A stretch of 26,169 nt of DNA. Source: a virus. Below the pieces are notes generated by a model. The model was not told the DNA's origin. It made no database searches and saw only the letters and a program-made list of their open reading frames with translations. How positions within the stretch are numbered: the stretch's first letter is position 1; each line of letters starts with the position of its first letter. The stretch lies in IMG/VR virus record IMGVR_UViG_3300038436_000063, positions 1-26,169 of that record, one strand, 5' to 3'. Positions 13,437 to 20,383 of the stretch are shown piece by piece. The translations under genes were made by a program, and so were the position numbers.

Positions 13437-14425
13437 GCTTCCTCCGTTTCCGTAGCAACGATAAACTCGACGCGCAGCTGGGCGTCCCCCAGCAGCCTGG
13501 CCAGCGCCGGCTGGACCCGCGTGACCAGGCGGTCGCGCAGCCAGTCGGCGCCGTACACATTGCGGCATCCGATGCGGAGCACGCCGCCATCGAAACAGAC
13601 CGGGTAGGTGCCCAGCACCCAGGTCTCATACTCGACCTTGCGCAGGTCCTGCCGCAACTGCTCCTGGACCGTTATCCAGGCATCGTAAACGGCGGCCTCC
13701 ACAGTGCAGACATACTCGGTCACGCGCACGATCTCCGGCTCGGAATCAGGCTCGACATCCACCACGTCCGGCTCGGCCAGCCCCAGCGCGACCAGGTACT
13801 CATTAGGCAAAAAAGCCAGTGGGTCGGCCTGGTATTTCTTGTCCGGGAGCGCCCGCTGGGCCTGCAGCCGCCGGTAGACTAGCGCCCACGGATGACTGAT
13901 CTTGCCTTGTTTGTGCTGGTCGTAGGCCTGGGCCAGCCATGCGATCACATAGTCCGCATCCAGGCTCTCGCTCAGGCCAAAGCTGATCACTTCGTGTCCT
14001 GGGAATAAAATTCCCGTTTCAGACAGGATTGTGCTGGATGTGCAATTTTTGAGCATCCCCTTCTTTCTTTCTTTCATGTCTTTTAAGTCTTTAGAGTCTT
14101 TTCTTAAAGACTCTTTAAGAGACGGATGCTCAACTTTTGAGCATCCAGGATTGTCCAATTGGAGCAGCATCTGCCGCCCGCCATCAGCCAGGATGTAACC
14201 GCTGTTGTGGTCCACTTTGATGACAGCCTCGAGCACGGCCAGCTTGCGCAGCGCCGTCGCTGCTGTATTGCGCGAAATCTGTACGTTCTCGGCGATCTCG
14301 CTTTGCGTGACGGGTCGATCCCCGCGCGTGCGCATGTAGAGCAGGATGATGACCAGCGGCGCCGCTTTGTAGAGCGCGTGCCAGCGCACCTGGTCAGATA
14401 GCGGGAGCACAGACAGGCCAGTCAT
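13433..14425 (-). CDS. Replication initiator: winged helix plus DnaA domain-I-like region
   Basis: The 330-residue protein has three parts. Residues 20-88 form a winged helix-turn-helix (RPVTQSEIAENVQISRNTAATALRKLAVLEAVIKV). Residues 92-135 are a Lys/Ser-rich linker. Residues 248-323 resemble the N-terminal domain of DnaA (YDAWITVQEQLRQ, YETWVLGTYPVCF, GGVLRIGCRNVYGADWLRDRL, ALARLLG, LRVEFIV), the part that contacts helicase and other initiation proteins. There is no AAA+ ATPase. I infer an origin-binding initiator that recruits host helicase, functionally like lambda O. The linker-coding DNA carries paired palindromes and an AT-rich patch (14036-14146), a candidate origin. The start overlaps the preceding gene (ATGA). 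Confidence 0.75.
   Translation of the reverse strand: MTGLSVLPLSDQVRWHALYKAAPLVIILLYMRTRGDRPVTQSEIAENVQISRNTAATALRKLAVLEAVIKVDHNSGYILADGGRQMLLQLDNPGCSKVEHPSLKESLRKDSKDLKDMKERKKGMLKNCTSSTILSETGILFPGHEVISFGLSESLDADYVIAWLAQAYDQHKQGKISHPWALVYRRLQAQRALPDKKYQADPLAFLPNEYLVALGLAEPDVVDVEPDSEPEIVRVTEYVCTVEAAVYDAWITVQEQLRQDLRKVEYETWVLGTYPVCFDGGVLRIGCRNVYGADWLRDRLVTRVQPALARLLGDAQLRVEFIVATETEEA
14036..14146. other. Candidate replication origin inside the initiator gene
   Basis: Two 23-bp palindromes, 14036-14058 and 14124-14146, match at 20 of 23 positions; each is two 10-base arms (GGATGCTCAA-type and TTGAGCATCC) around 3 bases. Between them lies a 65-base pyrimidine/AT-rich segment containing further inverted repeats (AGAGTCTTT / AAAGACTCT at 14093-14114 and the palindrome CTCTTTAAGAG at 14111-14121). 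A 9-base direct repeat (CAGGATTGT) also flanks the block (14024-14032, 14146-14154). The palindromes fall in different reading frames of the gene, so their identity is not explained by protein repeats. The arrangement mirrors initiator-gene origins such as lambda ori in gene O. Confidence 0.6.
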
Positions 14426-14622
14426 GACCGTGGCTCTCGACCTTCGCTCAACCGGAAAAGATTGCGGATCGCCTGTATCAGCGAGATCGGCTCCAATTCT
14501 GTCCAGTAGTCAGACTGCGGTAGATCGTCCGGATGGTTCTCCAGGATCTCCTGCGTCTGGTCCGTCAGGCGCGCCATGTACAGCTTGCCCTTGCGTGCAT
14601 AAAATGCCAGCATCGTTTGCAT
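14422..14622 (-). CDS. Small protein of unknown function
   Basis: This 66-residue protein (MQTMLAFYARKGKLYMARLTDQTQ...) has an AAGGAG site 6 bases before its ATG and overlaps the initiator start by 4 bases (ATGA), so it is probably real and coupled. It is mixed in charge, with no membrane segment or recognised motif. Its place directly upstream of the initiator suggests a replication or copy-control accessory, unproven. Confidence 0.6.
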   Translation of the reverse strand: MQTMLAFYARKGKLYMARLTDQTQEILENHPDDLPQSDYWTELEPISLIQAIRNLFRLSEGREPRS

Positions 14623-14625
14623 CAG

Positions 14626-15327
14626 TTACTCCTTGTTGAGTTCCACCTGGGCATACTTGCGCCAATTGCGAGCCGTGCGCGCATCGATCCCGAAGTGGTA
14701 ACAAATATTTGCTGTCTCATCTACAGCCAGAGCCTGGACCTGATCGCCCGTCAATAGTTTCCGAGCTTTCCGCCAATCGTTCGGAAACTTACCGGAAAGT
14801 TTCCCATCCTCTTGCGGAAAGTTTCCGGTAACTTTCCCGTCGTCGCGGAAACTTACCGTCACGATCTGGTTGCCGACAGACACACCGCCGATCAGCAGGT
14901 ACGGCGCAATATTGACCAAAAACGACCAGCCAAACAACAGCCACAAGTTCGAGAGTACAGCGGCCATCGATGTGTGAGTTACCCTGGAGACCGTAAACGG
15001 CACCAGGATCAGCACACCGGTCCCGATCAGCGAGAAGACAAAGCCCGTGAGTGCCTTGAATTTGAACGACCACTTCTTCCCGGCCGCCGGCATCGTGCGC
15101 CGCCAGCCGTCGAAGAGATATGCGCCGCCAAAAACGTCCAGGATGCCCATTCCCAGGCCGCTGAGACCCATCAGAACGCTGATTACTTCCGACAACCAGC
15201 CTACGATCTCGCCCACGTCGCTGGCGATAAAAGCCGCCGCATAGCGCACCACCGTGACGATGGCTGCGCTCCAGATCAACATCGTCGAATAATCGTGCCC
15301 TTTACTCTTCGTTTTTCCTGCCATCAT
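14626..15327 (-). CDS. Four-helix membrane protein with C-terminal helix-turn-helix
   Basis: The 233-residue protein has four hydrophobic segments (about residues 15-36, 43-65, 92-113 and 121-150). A linker contains two similar units, KVTGNFPQEDG and KLSGKFPNDWR (165-186). The C-terminal region (191-225, LTGDQVQALAVDETANICYHFGIDARTARNWRKY) looks like a homeodomain-type helix-turn-helix. It may tether DNA to the membrane or act as a membrane-bound regulator. It lies in the ATPase/membrane gene run, directly upstream of the initiator pair, where membrane anchoring of the replicon would make sense. The N-terminus overlaps the previous gene by 26 bases; starts at residue 2 or 16 are alternatives. 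No family name assigned. Confidence 0.65.
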   Translation of the reverse strand: MMAGKTKSKGHDYSTMLIWSAAIVTVVRYAAAFIASDVGEIVGWLSEVISVLMGLSGLGMGILDVFGGAYLFDGWRRTMPAAGKKWSFKFKALTGFVFSLIGTGVLILVPFTVSRVTHTSMAAVLSNLWLLFGWSFLVNIAPYLLIGGVSVGNQIVTVSFRDDGKVTGNFPQEDGKLSGKFPNDWRKARKLLTGDQVQALAVDETANICYHFGIDARTARNWRKYAQVELNKE

Positions 15328-15646
15328 GCTCCTCCGTCATAACAAATAGATTCGCTTGCACTGCTCCAGTAGGCCGCACATCTGCGGGGTCGTCAAGCCG
15401 GGGGGCATCTGGTTCCAACCGGTCTTCCATAAACATACCGAGTTGTATTCCTTCGCCAGGCTCGCCGTCTATCACTTCGAGCGTAGCTACAAAATCCGGC
15501 TCCAGCCAGCCCGCCTTCACCACCGCCAACACCCGTTTTTCCAGTTCCTTGGCCCTGATCAAGGTCGACTGCGTGCGGTCCTTGAAATATTCCTGCTGCG
15601 CCGTCAACATCTCGCCCACCAGTTCCAAAAACGCCTGCGCTTTCAT
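15302..15646 (-). CDS. Small acidic helical protein, unknown function
   Basis: The 114-residue product starts with an ATG that overlaps the ATPase stop (ATGA) and has GAGGAG 8 bases upstream. Residues 1-50 are helical (FLELVGEMLTAQQEYFKDRTQSTL, then RAKELEKRVLAVVKAG), and the rest is acidic and probably flexible (GEPGEGIQLGMFMEDRLEPD). It may be a partner of the ATPase encoded just before it. No motif recognised. Confidence 0.65.
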   Translation of the reverse strand: MKAQAFLELVGEMLTAQQEYFKDRTQSTLIRAKELEKRVLAVVKAGWLEPDFVATLEVIDGEPGEGIQLGMFMEDRLEPDAPRLDDPADVRPTGAVQANLFVMTEEHDGRKNEE

Positions 15647-17070
15647 ACGCCAGACTCCTCGTCTTTCTCGGGCAGATTCGCAGAAACCGAAAACCCCGAA
15701 AACCGCCTAAAACCATCTGAAACCGGCCCAAAACTGCCTGAAACCGGCCCAAAACCGTCTGAAACCCCCAAAAACCGCATTACGCGCTCGCCCAGCACAA
15801 ACGCATTGTCCTGCTCGGCGTCTTTGACGATCCAGCCCCGCAGCGCCCAGCCCTTCTGCAGCTTGTTCGCCTGGTGCACGCTTTCGCCCGCCACTTCCTG
15901 GATCAGCGCCAGCGTCACCCGCCCGCCGTTCTCCAGCGCGCGGGTGAAGACGGCCCGCTCGATCTGCGACAACGCTTCGCGCGCCGCCCCGCCCTGCTGG
16001 CCGATCAACAGGCTTTTATCGAGGTAATAGGCCTGCACCGGCCCCCACTTGTTCGTGACCGCCAGCCCCTGGCGCGCCTGTGGGATGCGCTCGGCGCCTG
16101 CGCAGTGCATGCGCGTGGACATCTCTTTCGCCTCGGTCCGGAAGCACACCACCGTTTCGCATTGCGGGCGCAGCAGGCCGATCTGTTCCTTCGTGAACTC
16201 GTGCGCCGCGAACACGATGTTCACCCCGAATTTCAGCGCGCGCATCCCCAGCGCCCCCAGCAGTTCGCTCATGTTGCTGCGGTTCCCGCTCTGCATCAGC
16301 GTGTTGTTGAACTCGTCCAGCACCACCAGCACGCGCGGCAGCACCGGCGCGCCGGCTTTCACCGCCAGGCGGTTGTACTCTTCCAGGTCTTCGGGATACC
16401 CGGACATGCCCTCGAACAGCCCCGCGCGGTGGTCGCACTCCCCCATCACCCGCTGCAGGGCGGCCAGCGCCGCGCCCGGGTCGAAGGCCATCGGTGTCAA
16501 CAGCGCCGGATGCTCGGCCAGCATCGGGAAGGTCACCCGGTCGTTGTCCGCGATGACGAGTTGCATCTCATCGCGGATGGCCTGGTACACCAGCGCGCGC
16601 AGGAACGTGCTCTTCCCGGAGCGCGTCTTTCCGGCCGCCAGCACGTGCCCCAGCCGCCGCCAGTCCGTGACCACCTGCTGGCCATCGTAGGACTGGCCCA
16701 GGCCCACCTGGCCGTGCTCCAGCTGCGGCAGGTCGATCTGCTTGGGCAGCCTGGGCATGCGGTTCAGCTGGAACACATAGCGCAGCCCGGTCGAGTTCGA
16801 GATATACACCGGCATGCCTTTCAGATTGGTGCTCAACTGGTGCACCAGCTTGCCCTTGTAGCGTTCCTGGTCGCCGATCTGGTTGGTATCCAGCACGCCC
16901 ACTAGCAGCACAATGCCCTGCCAGGTCGTCAGGAACCAGCCGTCGAAAGCCGCGGCCAGCTTGCGGTCCAGCAGGAAGCGCGGCACGTAGTCGGCCACTT
17001 TCTGCGCCTGCAGCATGTACCTCCGCCCGATCAGCGGGGGATTTTGGGAAACCGTCGTCAATGCGTTCAT
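15643..17070 (-). CDS. FtsK/HerA-type DNA-translocase ATPase
   Basis: This 475-residue protein has a Walker A (GKTRSGKS, residues 147-154), a Walker B (VLVVLDEF, 247-254) and a downstream AAHE motif (288-291), the layout of FtsK/SpoIIIE/TraB-like motors. Residues 1-135 form an N-terminal domain without obvious membrane helices apart from a hydrophobic stretch near 52-60. A region near 375-430 (RVTLALIQEVAGESVHQANKLQKGWALRGWIVKD) could be a winged helix. The C-terminal tail has a 7-residue repeat of FGPVS type. It may move plasmid or phage DNA at the membrane, for segregation or conjugative transfer; it is not the packaging motor, which is TerL. It overlaps the lipoprotein gene by 4 bases. Confidence 0.8.
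   Translation of the reverse strand: MNALTTVSQNPPLIGRRYMLQAQKVADYVPRFLLDRKLAAAFDGWFLTTWQGIVLLVGVLDTNQIGDQERYKGKLVHQLSTNLKGMPVYISNSTGLRYVFQLNRMPRLPKQIDLPQLEHGQVGLGQSYDGQQVVTDWRRLGHVLAAGKTRSGKSTFLRALVYQAIRDEMQLVIADNDRVTFPMLAEHPALLTPMAFDPGAALAALQRVMGECDHRAGLFEGMSGYPEDLEEYNRLAVKAGAPVLPRVLVVLDEFNNTLMQSGNRSNMSELLGALGMRALKFGVNIVFAAHEFTKEQIGLLRPQCETVVCFRTEAKEMSTRMHCAGAERIPQARQGLAVTNKWGPVQAYYLDKSLLIGQQGGAAREALSQIERAVFTRALENGGRVTLALIQEVAGESVHQANKLQKGWALRGWIVKDAEQDNAFVLGERVMRFLGVSDGFGPVSGSFGPVSDGFRRFSGFSVSANLPEKDEESGV
15717..15779. repeat. Three 21-bp tandem repeats in the ATPase tail
   Basis: Units at 15717-15737, 15738-15758 and 15759-15779, each beginning CTGAAACC; the first two are almost identical (CTGAAACCGGCCCAAAAC core). 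They encode 7-residue units of the form (G/S)FGPVS(G/D), a flexible low-complexity tail. Confidence 0.75.
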
Positions 17071-17990
17071 TTGGGTCCTTCCTGGACGATCTCTGCATCG
17101 ATTGAGTCTGACATGATCTGCGGGATCACGTCCTTGATCACCGGCAGCGCCTGGTTGGCCGGGATCACCAGGATCTCAGCCTTGCCCGAAGGCAGCCTGG
17201 GCTGGTTGATCTGCGCGGCCGCGAGCTGCTTGCGCGGCTTGTCGTCCTTTTTCCCGTCGGGCAGGCCGCGCGTCGCCAGGTCTACCAGTTGGTCGCGCAG
17301 CGTCACCTGGTCCTGGCGCTCGCCGGTCACCGGCGGCAGCAAGGGCAGGTCTTTGCGATAGGTGCTGCTGGCGTAGTTGGGATTGCGGTCGATATCGATC
17401 ACCACCGCGTCCACCGTATCCAGCAAGGGGATCGCGTCGCCGCGCGCGTCGCGCGGGATCGGCCGGAAGCGCAGGTTTCGCACGGCCTGGCTAACCACCA
17501 CGATGATGATCACCGCTGCGAAAATCAACGCCAGGTAACTCAGCAGGGCGCGGAAGGTGTTGGTGATTGCCTGCCGCTCGAGCTCCAGGTTGTCTCGCTC
17601 GACCTGGTTGGCCACCGCCGTCTGCTCCGCGTATTTACGCGACAGGGCCAGGTCGGCTTCGTTCTGCATGGCGGTTGCGGTTGTGCTGAAAGCCAGTTGA
17701 TGGGCTGTTGCCGTAGCAACGCCAGCGGTCTGCGTGGCCTGCACCATCTGCGTGGCCTGGCCCGCCTGTTGCTGCACCTGGAACGCGGCCGCCGTCTCGG
17801 TGATGTGCACGATCGGCGCTTCGGCCGTGGCCGTCAGCTGCTCGCCGTAAAAGCGCGCGGCATCCTGGGCCGCCTCGGCCGTGGCCTGGCTGCGCTGCGC
17901 CAGTTCGAACGCATTCGGGTTATAGGTCTCCGCCGGCATACAGGCCGTCAGGATGGCCAGCGCGCCCAGGAATAGGATTGCCCGTCTCAT
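17067..17990 (-). CDS. Lipoprotein with coiled-coil spacer and transmembrane helix
   Basis: From the ATG at 17990 the protein is 307 residues. It begins with a lipoprotein signal (MRRAILFLGALAILTAC, acylated Cys at 17). A long Ala/Thr/Gln-rich helical region follows (25-140, with many TATA/QAT motifs, a style common in Anaerolineae surface proteins), then a transmembrane helix (about 147-170) and a soluble C-terminal domain of about 135 residues that should face the cytosol. It is thus anchored twice and could link the outside to the ATPase encoded next, whose start overlaps its stop (ATGA). The frame extends to 18152, but the signal peptide fixes the start. Function unknown; a scaffold in a membrane DNA-handling complex is my inference. 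Confidence 0.7.
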   Translation of the reverse strand: MRRAILFLGALAILTACMPAETYNPNAFELAQRSQATAEAAQDAARFYGEQLTATAEAPIVHITETAAAFQVQQQAGQATQMVQATQTAGVATATAHQLAFSTTATAMQNEADLALSRKYAEQTAVANQVERDNLELERQAITNTFRALLSYLALIFAAVIIIVVVSQAVRNLRFRPIPRDARGDAIPLLDTVDAVVIDIDRNPNYASSTYRKDLPLLPPVTGERQDQVTLRDQLVDLATRGLPDGKKDDKPRKQLAAAQINQPRLPSGKAEILVIPANQALPVIKDVIPQIMSDSIDAEIVQEGPK

Positions 17991-17997
17991 CCTGCAC

Positions 17998-18417
17998 CTA
18001 CCACCAGGCGACCGTTTCGTCGCCCTCGTCGCCCGCGTCGAGCTGGATAGACTCCGTCGGCTGGCGCATGCCTTGCAGCGCGCGCAGCGTCTCCAATTGG
18101 ATGAGCGTCTCGAGGGAGTTCCCCGCCTCGGGCAGCAGGCCCTGGCTCGCACGCCGCAACGCCGGGCGGGCTGCCTCGGGCTGCAGGCGTGTGCGGTACA
18201 GGAAGTACAGCACCAGCCCGACCAGCGCCAGCAGGAAGATGACGACCAGCGCCGTCATCAGGATCGTGACCAAATTCCCTGCGCTGGCCACCTGCGCCGC
18301 TTTCGCCGTTTCGATGGTGGCCTCGGCCTGCCTGGCCGAGGCGACCGAGCCGGCGATGTCAGTCGCAGCCCACGCCACGATCAACACCACCAGCCCTATC
18401 AGGATTAACCAATACAT
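17998..18417 (-). CDS. Two-helix membrane protein
   Basis: The ATG at 18417 (139 residues, MYWLILIGLVVLIVAWAATD...) has AAGGAG 7 bases upstream and is preferred over the upstream in-frame GTG/ATG. Hydrophobic segments are at about 2-20 and 49-74; between them is an Ala/Glu-rich loop (SARQAEATIETAKAAQVASAG). The C-terminal 60 residues are soluble and acidic (LQLDAGDEGDE-like). It lies 7 bases before the lipoprotein gene and probably belongs to the same membrane complex. No family recognised. Confidence 0.65.
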   Translation of the reverse strand: MYWLILIGLVVLIVAWAATDIAGSVASARQAEATIETAKAAQVASAGNLVTILMTALVVIFLLALVGLVLYFLYRTRLQPEAARPALRRASQGLLPEAGNSLETLIQLETLRALQGMRQPTESIQLDAGDEGDETVAWW

Positions 18418-18431
18418 GACCTTTCTCCTTC

Positions 18432-18740
18432 CTACAACCAACCTAATTGTTTACGCAGCTCCTCGTTCCAATCGGCCTGCTGCCTGGCCTTTTCCGGTTC
18501 CATCCAAACGACCCATAAGTACCAGTACCCGTCGTCTCTCTCCACCAGCCAGGCGGACAATTCCGCACCGTCTGCCCTGCGCCTGGCTGCGTGCATCAGG
18601 CTCTCTACGTCGGGCAGGTCGCCCTTGCGCGCATACACCAGCCTGCGCAGCCCGTACGGCGTAATGTCGTCCAGCAGCAGCCGGTCCCCGCCGCCTACCC
18701 AGGCCAGCGGCTTTTCCAGCGGCGCCAGGGACGCTGCCAC
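18432..18740 (-). CDS. Small soluble protein of unknown function
   Basis: The 102-residue protein starts at a GTG at 18740, three bases after the stop of a 21-residue membrane peptide gene, so translation is probably coupled. The sequence contains TPYGLRRLVYARKGDLPDV and ELSAWLVERDDGYWYLWVVWMEPEKA, rich in Trp and charged residues, suggesting a compact alpha/beta domain. No membrane segment. It precedes the two-helix membrane gene by 14 bases, a gap that holds that gene's ribosome site. Confidence 0.6.
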   Translation of the reverse strand: MAASLAPLEKPLAWVGGGDRLLLDDITPYGLRRLVYARKGDLPDVESLMHAARRRADGAELSAWLVERDDGYWYLWVVWMEPEKARQQADWNEELRKQLGWL

Positions 18741-18743
18741 CGC

Positions 18744-18809
18744 TCACCATTCGCCGGGATAAAAGCCGATCAGCAGGATCAGCGCGATGATAGCAATCAC
18801 GATTCCCAT
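18744..18809 (-). CDS. 21-residue single-helix membrane micropeptide
   Basis: A short frame encodes M-GIVIAIIALILLIGFYPGEW, almost entirely one hydrophobic helix. It has a good AAGGAG site 8 bases before the ATG, overlaps the preceding zinc-ribbon gene end, and its stop is 3 bases before the next start. The ribosome site and the tight packing make it more than a chance frame. It may be a regulatory subunit of a neighbouring membrane protein. Confidence 0.55.
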   Translation of the reverse strand: MGIVIAIIALILLIGFYPGEW

Positions 18810-19123
18810 AGCGCCTGCTCCTTCTCCGTCCGCCGCGTGAAGATCTCTTCGCACTGGCAGCACCGGAATAACCCGTATTCATTTTCCACCAGCTTCGTAT
18901 CCTCGCTGAAACAGTGCGGGCAGTTGACCGGCTGCTGGAGTTTGCACAGGCAGTCTGTACAGATGTACACTTCGTACACCACCTCGCCGTCTTGCACACT
19001 CTGGCGGTAGGCGGCCGGGTTCGTGCAGCGTGCCTGCCCGTCGATGATGACCTGGCAGGTGGGCAGACTGCGCGCCGCTGTTGCGAACAGGCTGGCTGCG
19101 CTGGTTTTATACTGATCGTTCAT
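18797..19123 (-). CDS. Double zinc-ribbon protein
   Basis: The ATG at 19123 (108 residues, MNDQYKTSAASLFATAARS...) has a GGGAG site about 7 bases upstream. Four Cys groups are present: CQVIIDGQARC, CTDCLC, CPHC and CCQC. CPHC...CCQC (about residues 70-92) is a classic zinc ribbon. The N-terminal part may form a second metal site. Likely nucleic-acid binding, function unknown. Confidence 0.7.
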   Translation of the reverse strand: MNDQYKTSAASLFATAARSLPTCQVIIDGQARCTNPAAYRQSVQDGEVVYEVYICTDCLCKLQQPVNCPHCFSEDTKLVENEYGLFRCCQCEEIFTRRTEKEQALWES

Positions 19124-19247
19124 GGGGGTCTCCCTTCGTATGGGTGCGCCGCGTTGCGACCGCGTCCCAAATCCGCCAGGCCAGGTGCAGCGGTCCCACA
19201 ACGCACAGCACCAGCGCCCCGGCGCATAACGGTAAATCACCGCTCAT
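19107..19247 (-). CDS. 46-residue single-helix membrane protein
   Basis: The frame begins at an ATG at 19247 that overlaps the preceding stop (ATGA at 19244-19247) and has GAGGAG 8 bases upstream. The product, starting MSGDLPLCAGALVLCVVGPL, has one hydrophobic segment (about 4-27) and a basic tail (TRRTHTKGD). It overlaps the next gene start by 17 bases. The ribosome site and overlaps support a real gene; function unknown. Confidence 0.55.
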   Translation of the reverse strand: MSGDLPLCAGALVLCVVGPLHLAWRIWDAVATRRTHTKGDPHERSV

Positions 19248-19495
19248 CGGTCGTGCTCCTCGATCCCGATCCACAGGTGACCCGGCAGCACCGGGCGAAA
19301 AGGGCGGACCGTGATTTTGCCATCTTTTGGTTTGTCAGCTTCCACCTTTTCGTTTGCGGGGAGCATACTGGGGTGGATGAGACACAGGTTTGGGTCGCGC
19401 CCGTATTTATGACGGTAGTAATCGACTGCTTTCTCGATTTTTGCAGAGAGAGCGGTTTTCGGGTCATTATCGAACCACATCATGCCGGCATTCAT
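19244..19495 (-). CDS. Small conserved-looking protein, unknown function
   Basis: I take the ATG at 19495, which overlaps the upstream stop (ATGA), giving 83 residues (MNAGMMWFDNDPKTALS...). It contains KIEKAVDYYRHKYGRDPNLCLIHPSML and ends VRPFRPVLPGHLWIGIEE. The block YYRxKYGRxPNLCLxHP looks like a conserved alpha/beta core that I recall from hypothetical proteins of Chloroflexota. No enzyme motif or membrane segment. Function unknown. Confidence 0.65.
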   Translation of the reverse strand: MNAGMMWFDNDPKTALSAKIEKAVDYYRHKYGRDPNLCLIHPSMLPANEKVEADKPKDGKITVRPFRPVLPGHLWIGIEEHDR

Positions 19496-19755
19496 TCTTC
19501 CTCCACTTTCTTCTTCTTTTTCTCGATTTCCACAACTGCCGGCGCTTCGAGCCTGCCTGCCATCCCGACGAACACCACGCGCCCGTTGCTCACCCGGTAT
19601 TTCGGCCTGGGGAACTTCCAGCCGCGCTTGCTCAACTTGCCGCGGCATTCCGGCCCCATCCCGATCGCAATCGAGAAGGGATCGGTCAACACGCGCTGAC
19701 AGCGCGAGCAGCGCACCGGCTTCACAGCAGCCTCGGCTGGAGCACTTCCGGCCAT
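19492..19755 (-). CDS. Zinc-binding protein, DUF6011-like
   Basis: The 87-residue protein contains CSRCQRVLTDPFSIAIGMGPECRGK (Cys at 16, 19 and 37), matching the pattern C-x2-C-x2-L-x-D-x2-S-x3-G-x-G-P-x-C of DUF6011 zinc proteins, which are common in phages and mobile elements. A basic middle and a Lys/Glu-rich tail (VEIEKKKKKVEEE) follow. It overlaps its upstream neighbour by 34 bases. Function of the family is unknown; nucleic-acid binding is plausible. Confidence 0.7.
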   Translation of the reverse strand: MAGSAPAEAAVKPVRCSRCQRVLTDPFSIAIGMGPECRGKLSKRGWKFPRPKYRVSNGRVVFVGMAGRLEAPAVVEIEKKKKKVEEE

Positions 19756-20099
19756 TCCTGCTCGGCGGCCTGGTCCATCCTGCGGATGGTCTCCATTTTC
19801 TCGAAAGCGCCCGCGCCGTAGTAGCGCCGAAAGCCCTGGTACTCTTCCAGGGTGGCTGCCAGGTAACGCCCCATGCCGTCCCCCATGTCGCAGATCAGCA
19901 CGCCCCGCTTGCGCAGGCGCGCCACCGCCTGGCGGATCTGGCGGTCGGCGAAATTGTCATCGCTCTCCGGGAAACAGGCCTCGGGCCCGTAGATCTTGGC
20001 GACCATTTCCCAGCGCCCCATCGGGTTCTCCTTGCCGGTATGCCCTTTCAGGAAGAACAATACATGCCGCTCTAGCTCATCATCGCTGTACTTTGGCAT
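19722..20099 (-). CDS. Probable winged-helix DNA-binding protein
   Basis: From the ATG at 20099 (GGAGG 4 bases upstream) the protein is 125 residues. The central part, with DRQIRQAVARLRKRGVLICDMGDGMGRYLAAT, has the recognition-helix-plus-wing pattern of small winged-helix proteins in phage replication modules. The C-terminal helix (AFEKMETIRRMDQAAEQEW) may mediate oligomerisation. The frame stays open to 20408 but that part reads as an overlap of the next gene. It may act as a regulator or replication accessory. Confidence 0.6.
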   Translation of the reverse strand: MPKYSDDELERHVLFFLKGHTGKENPMGRWEMVAKIYGPEACFPESDDNFADRQIRQAVARLRKRGVLICDMGDGMGRYLAATLEEYQGFRRYYGAGAFEKMETIRRMDQAAEQEWPEVLQPRLL

Positions 20100-20383
20100 A
20101 GGGCCTCCATATCGAATTCGAACGCATCTTCTGCGACCGGCAGGAACCGGCCGGCTGCCTCCACCGGTTTCCCGGACAGGTACGCTTTGACCAGCCCCGT
20201 TTCCCGGTGCACCAGGGCTATGTCGTTCAGGTCCACCGGGACCAGGCGGTAAATGCTGTGCATGCGGTGCGCCGCCCAGCGGGCCAGCTTGCGCATGTAG
20301 CGCTTGCCGTATTTCTTCACAGTCGCCTTCCCGCCCTTCGAACCGGCGAGGGCGCGTTTCTGGCTGAGCGTAAGTTCGGTCAT
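20072..20383 (-). CDS. Small basic protein of unknown function
   Basis: The ATG at 20383 overlaps the ParB stop (TGATG) with AGGA just upstream; the product has 103 residues. The N-terminus is very basic (KRALAGSKGGKATVKKYGKRYMRKLARWAAHR), suggesting nucleic-acid binding, followed by a beta-rich part (YRLVPVDLNDIALVHRETGLVKAYL). Coupling to parB suggests a partner role in partition or its regulation; this is positional only. Confidence 0.6.
   Translation of the reverse strand: MTELTLSQKRALAGSKGGKATVKKYGKRYMRKLARWAAHRMHSIYRLVPVDLNDIALVHRETGLVKAYLSGKPVEAAGRFLPVAEDAFEFDMEALCQSTAMMS

Noticed and set aside
15874-16905. Plus-strand frame of 343 codons opposite the FtsK-type ATPase
   Set aside because: The minus strand has clear Walker motifs; the plus frame is Arg/His/Gln-rich without motifs and is an antisense shadow.
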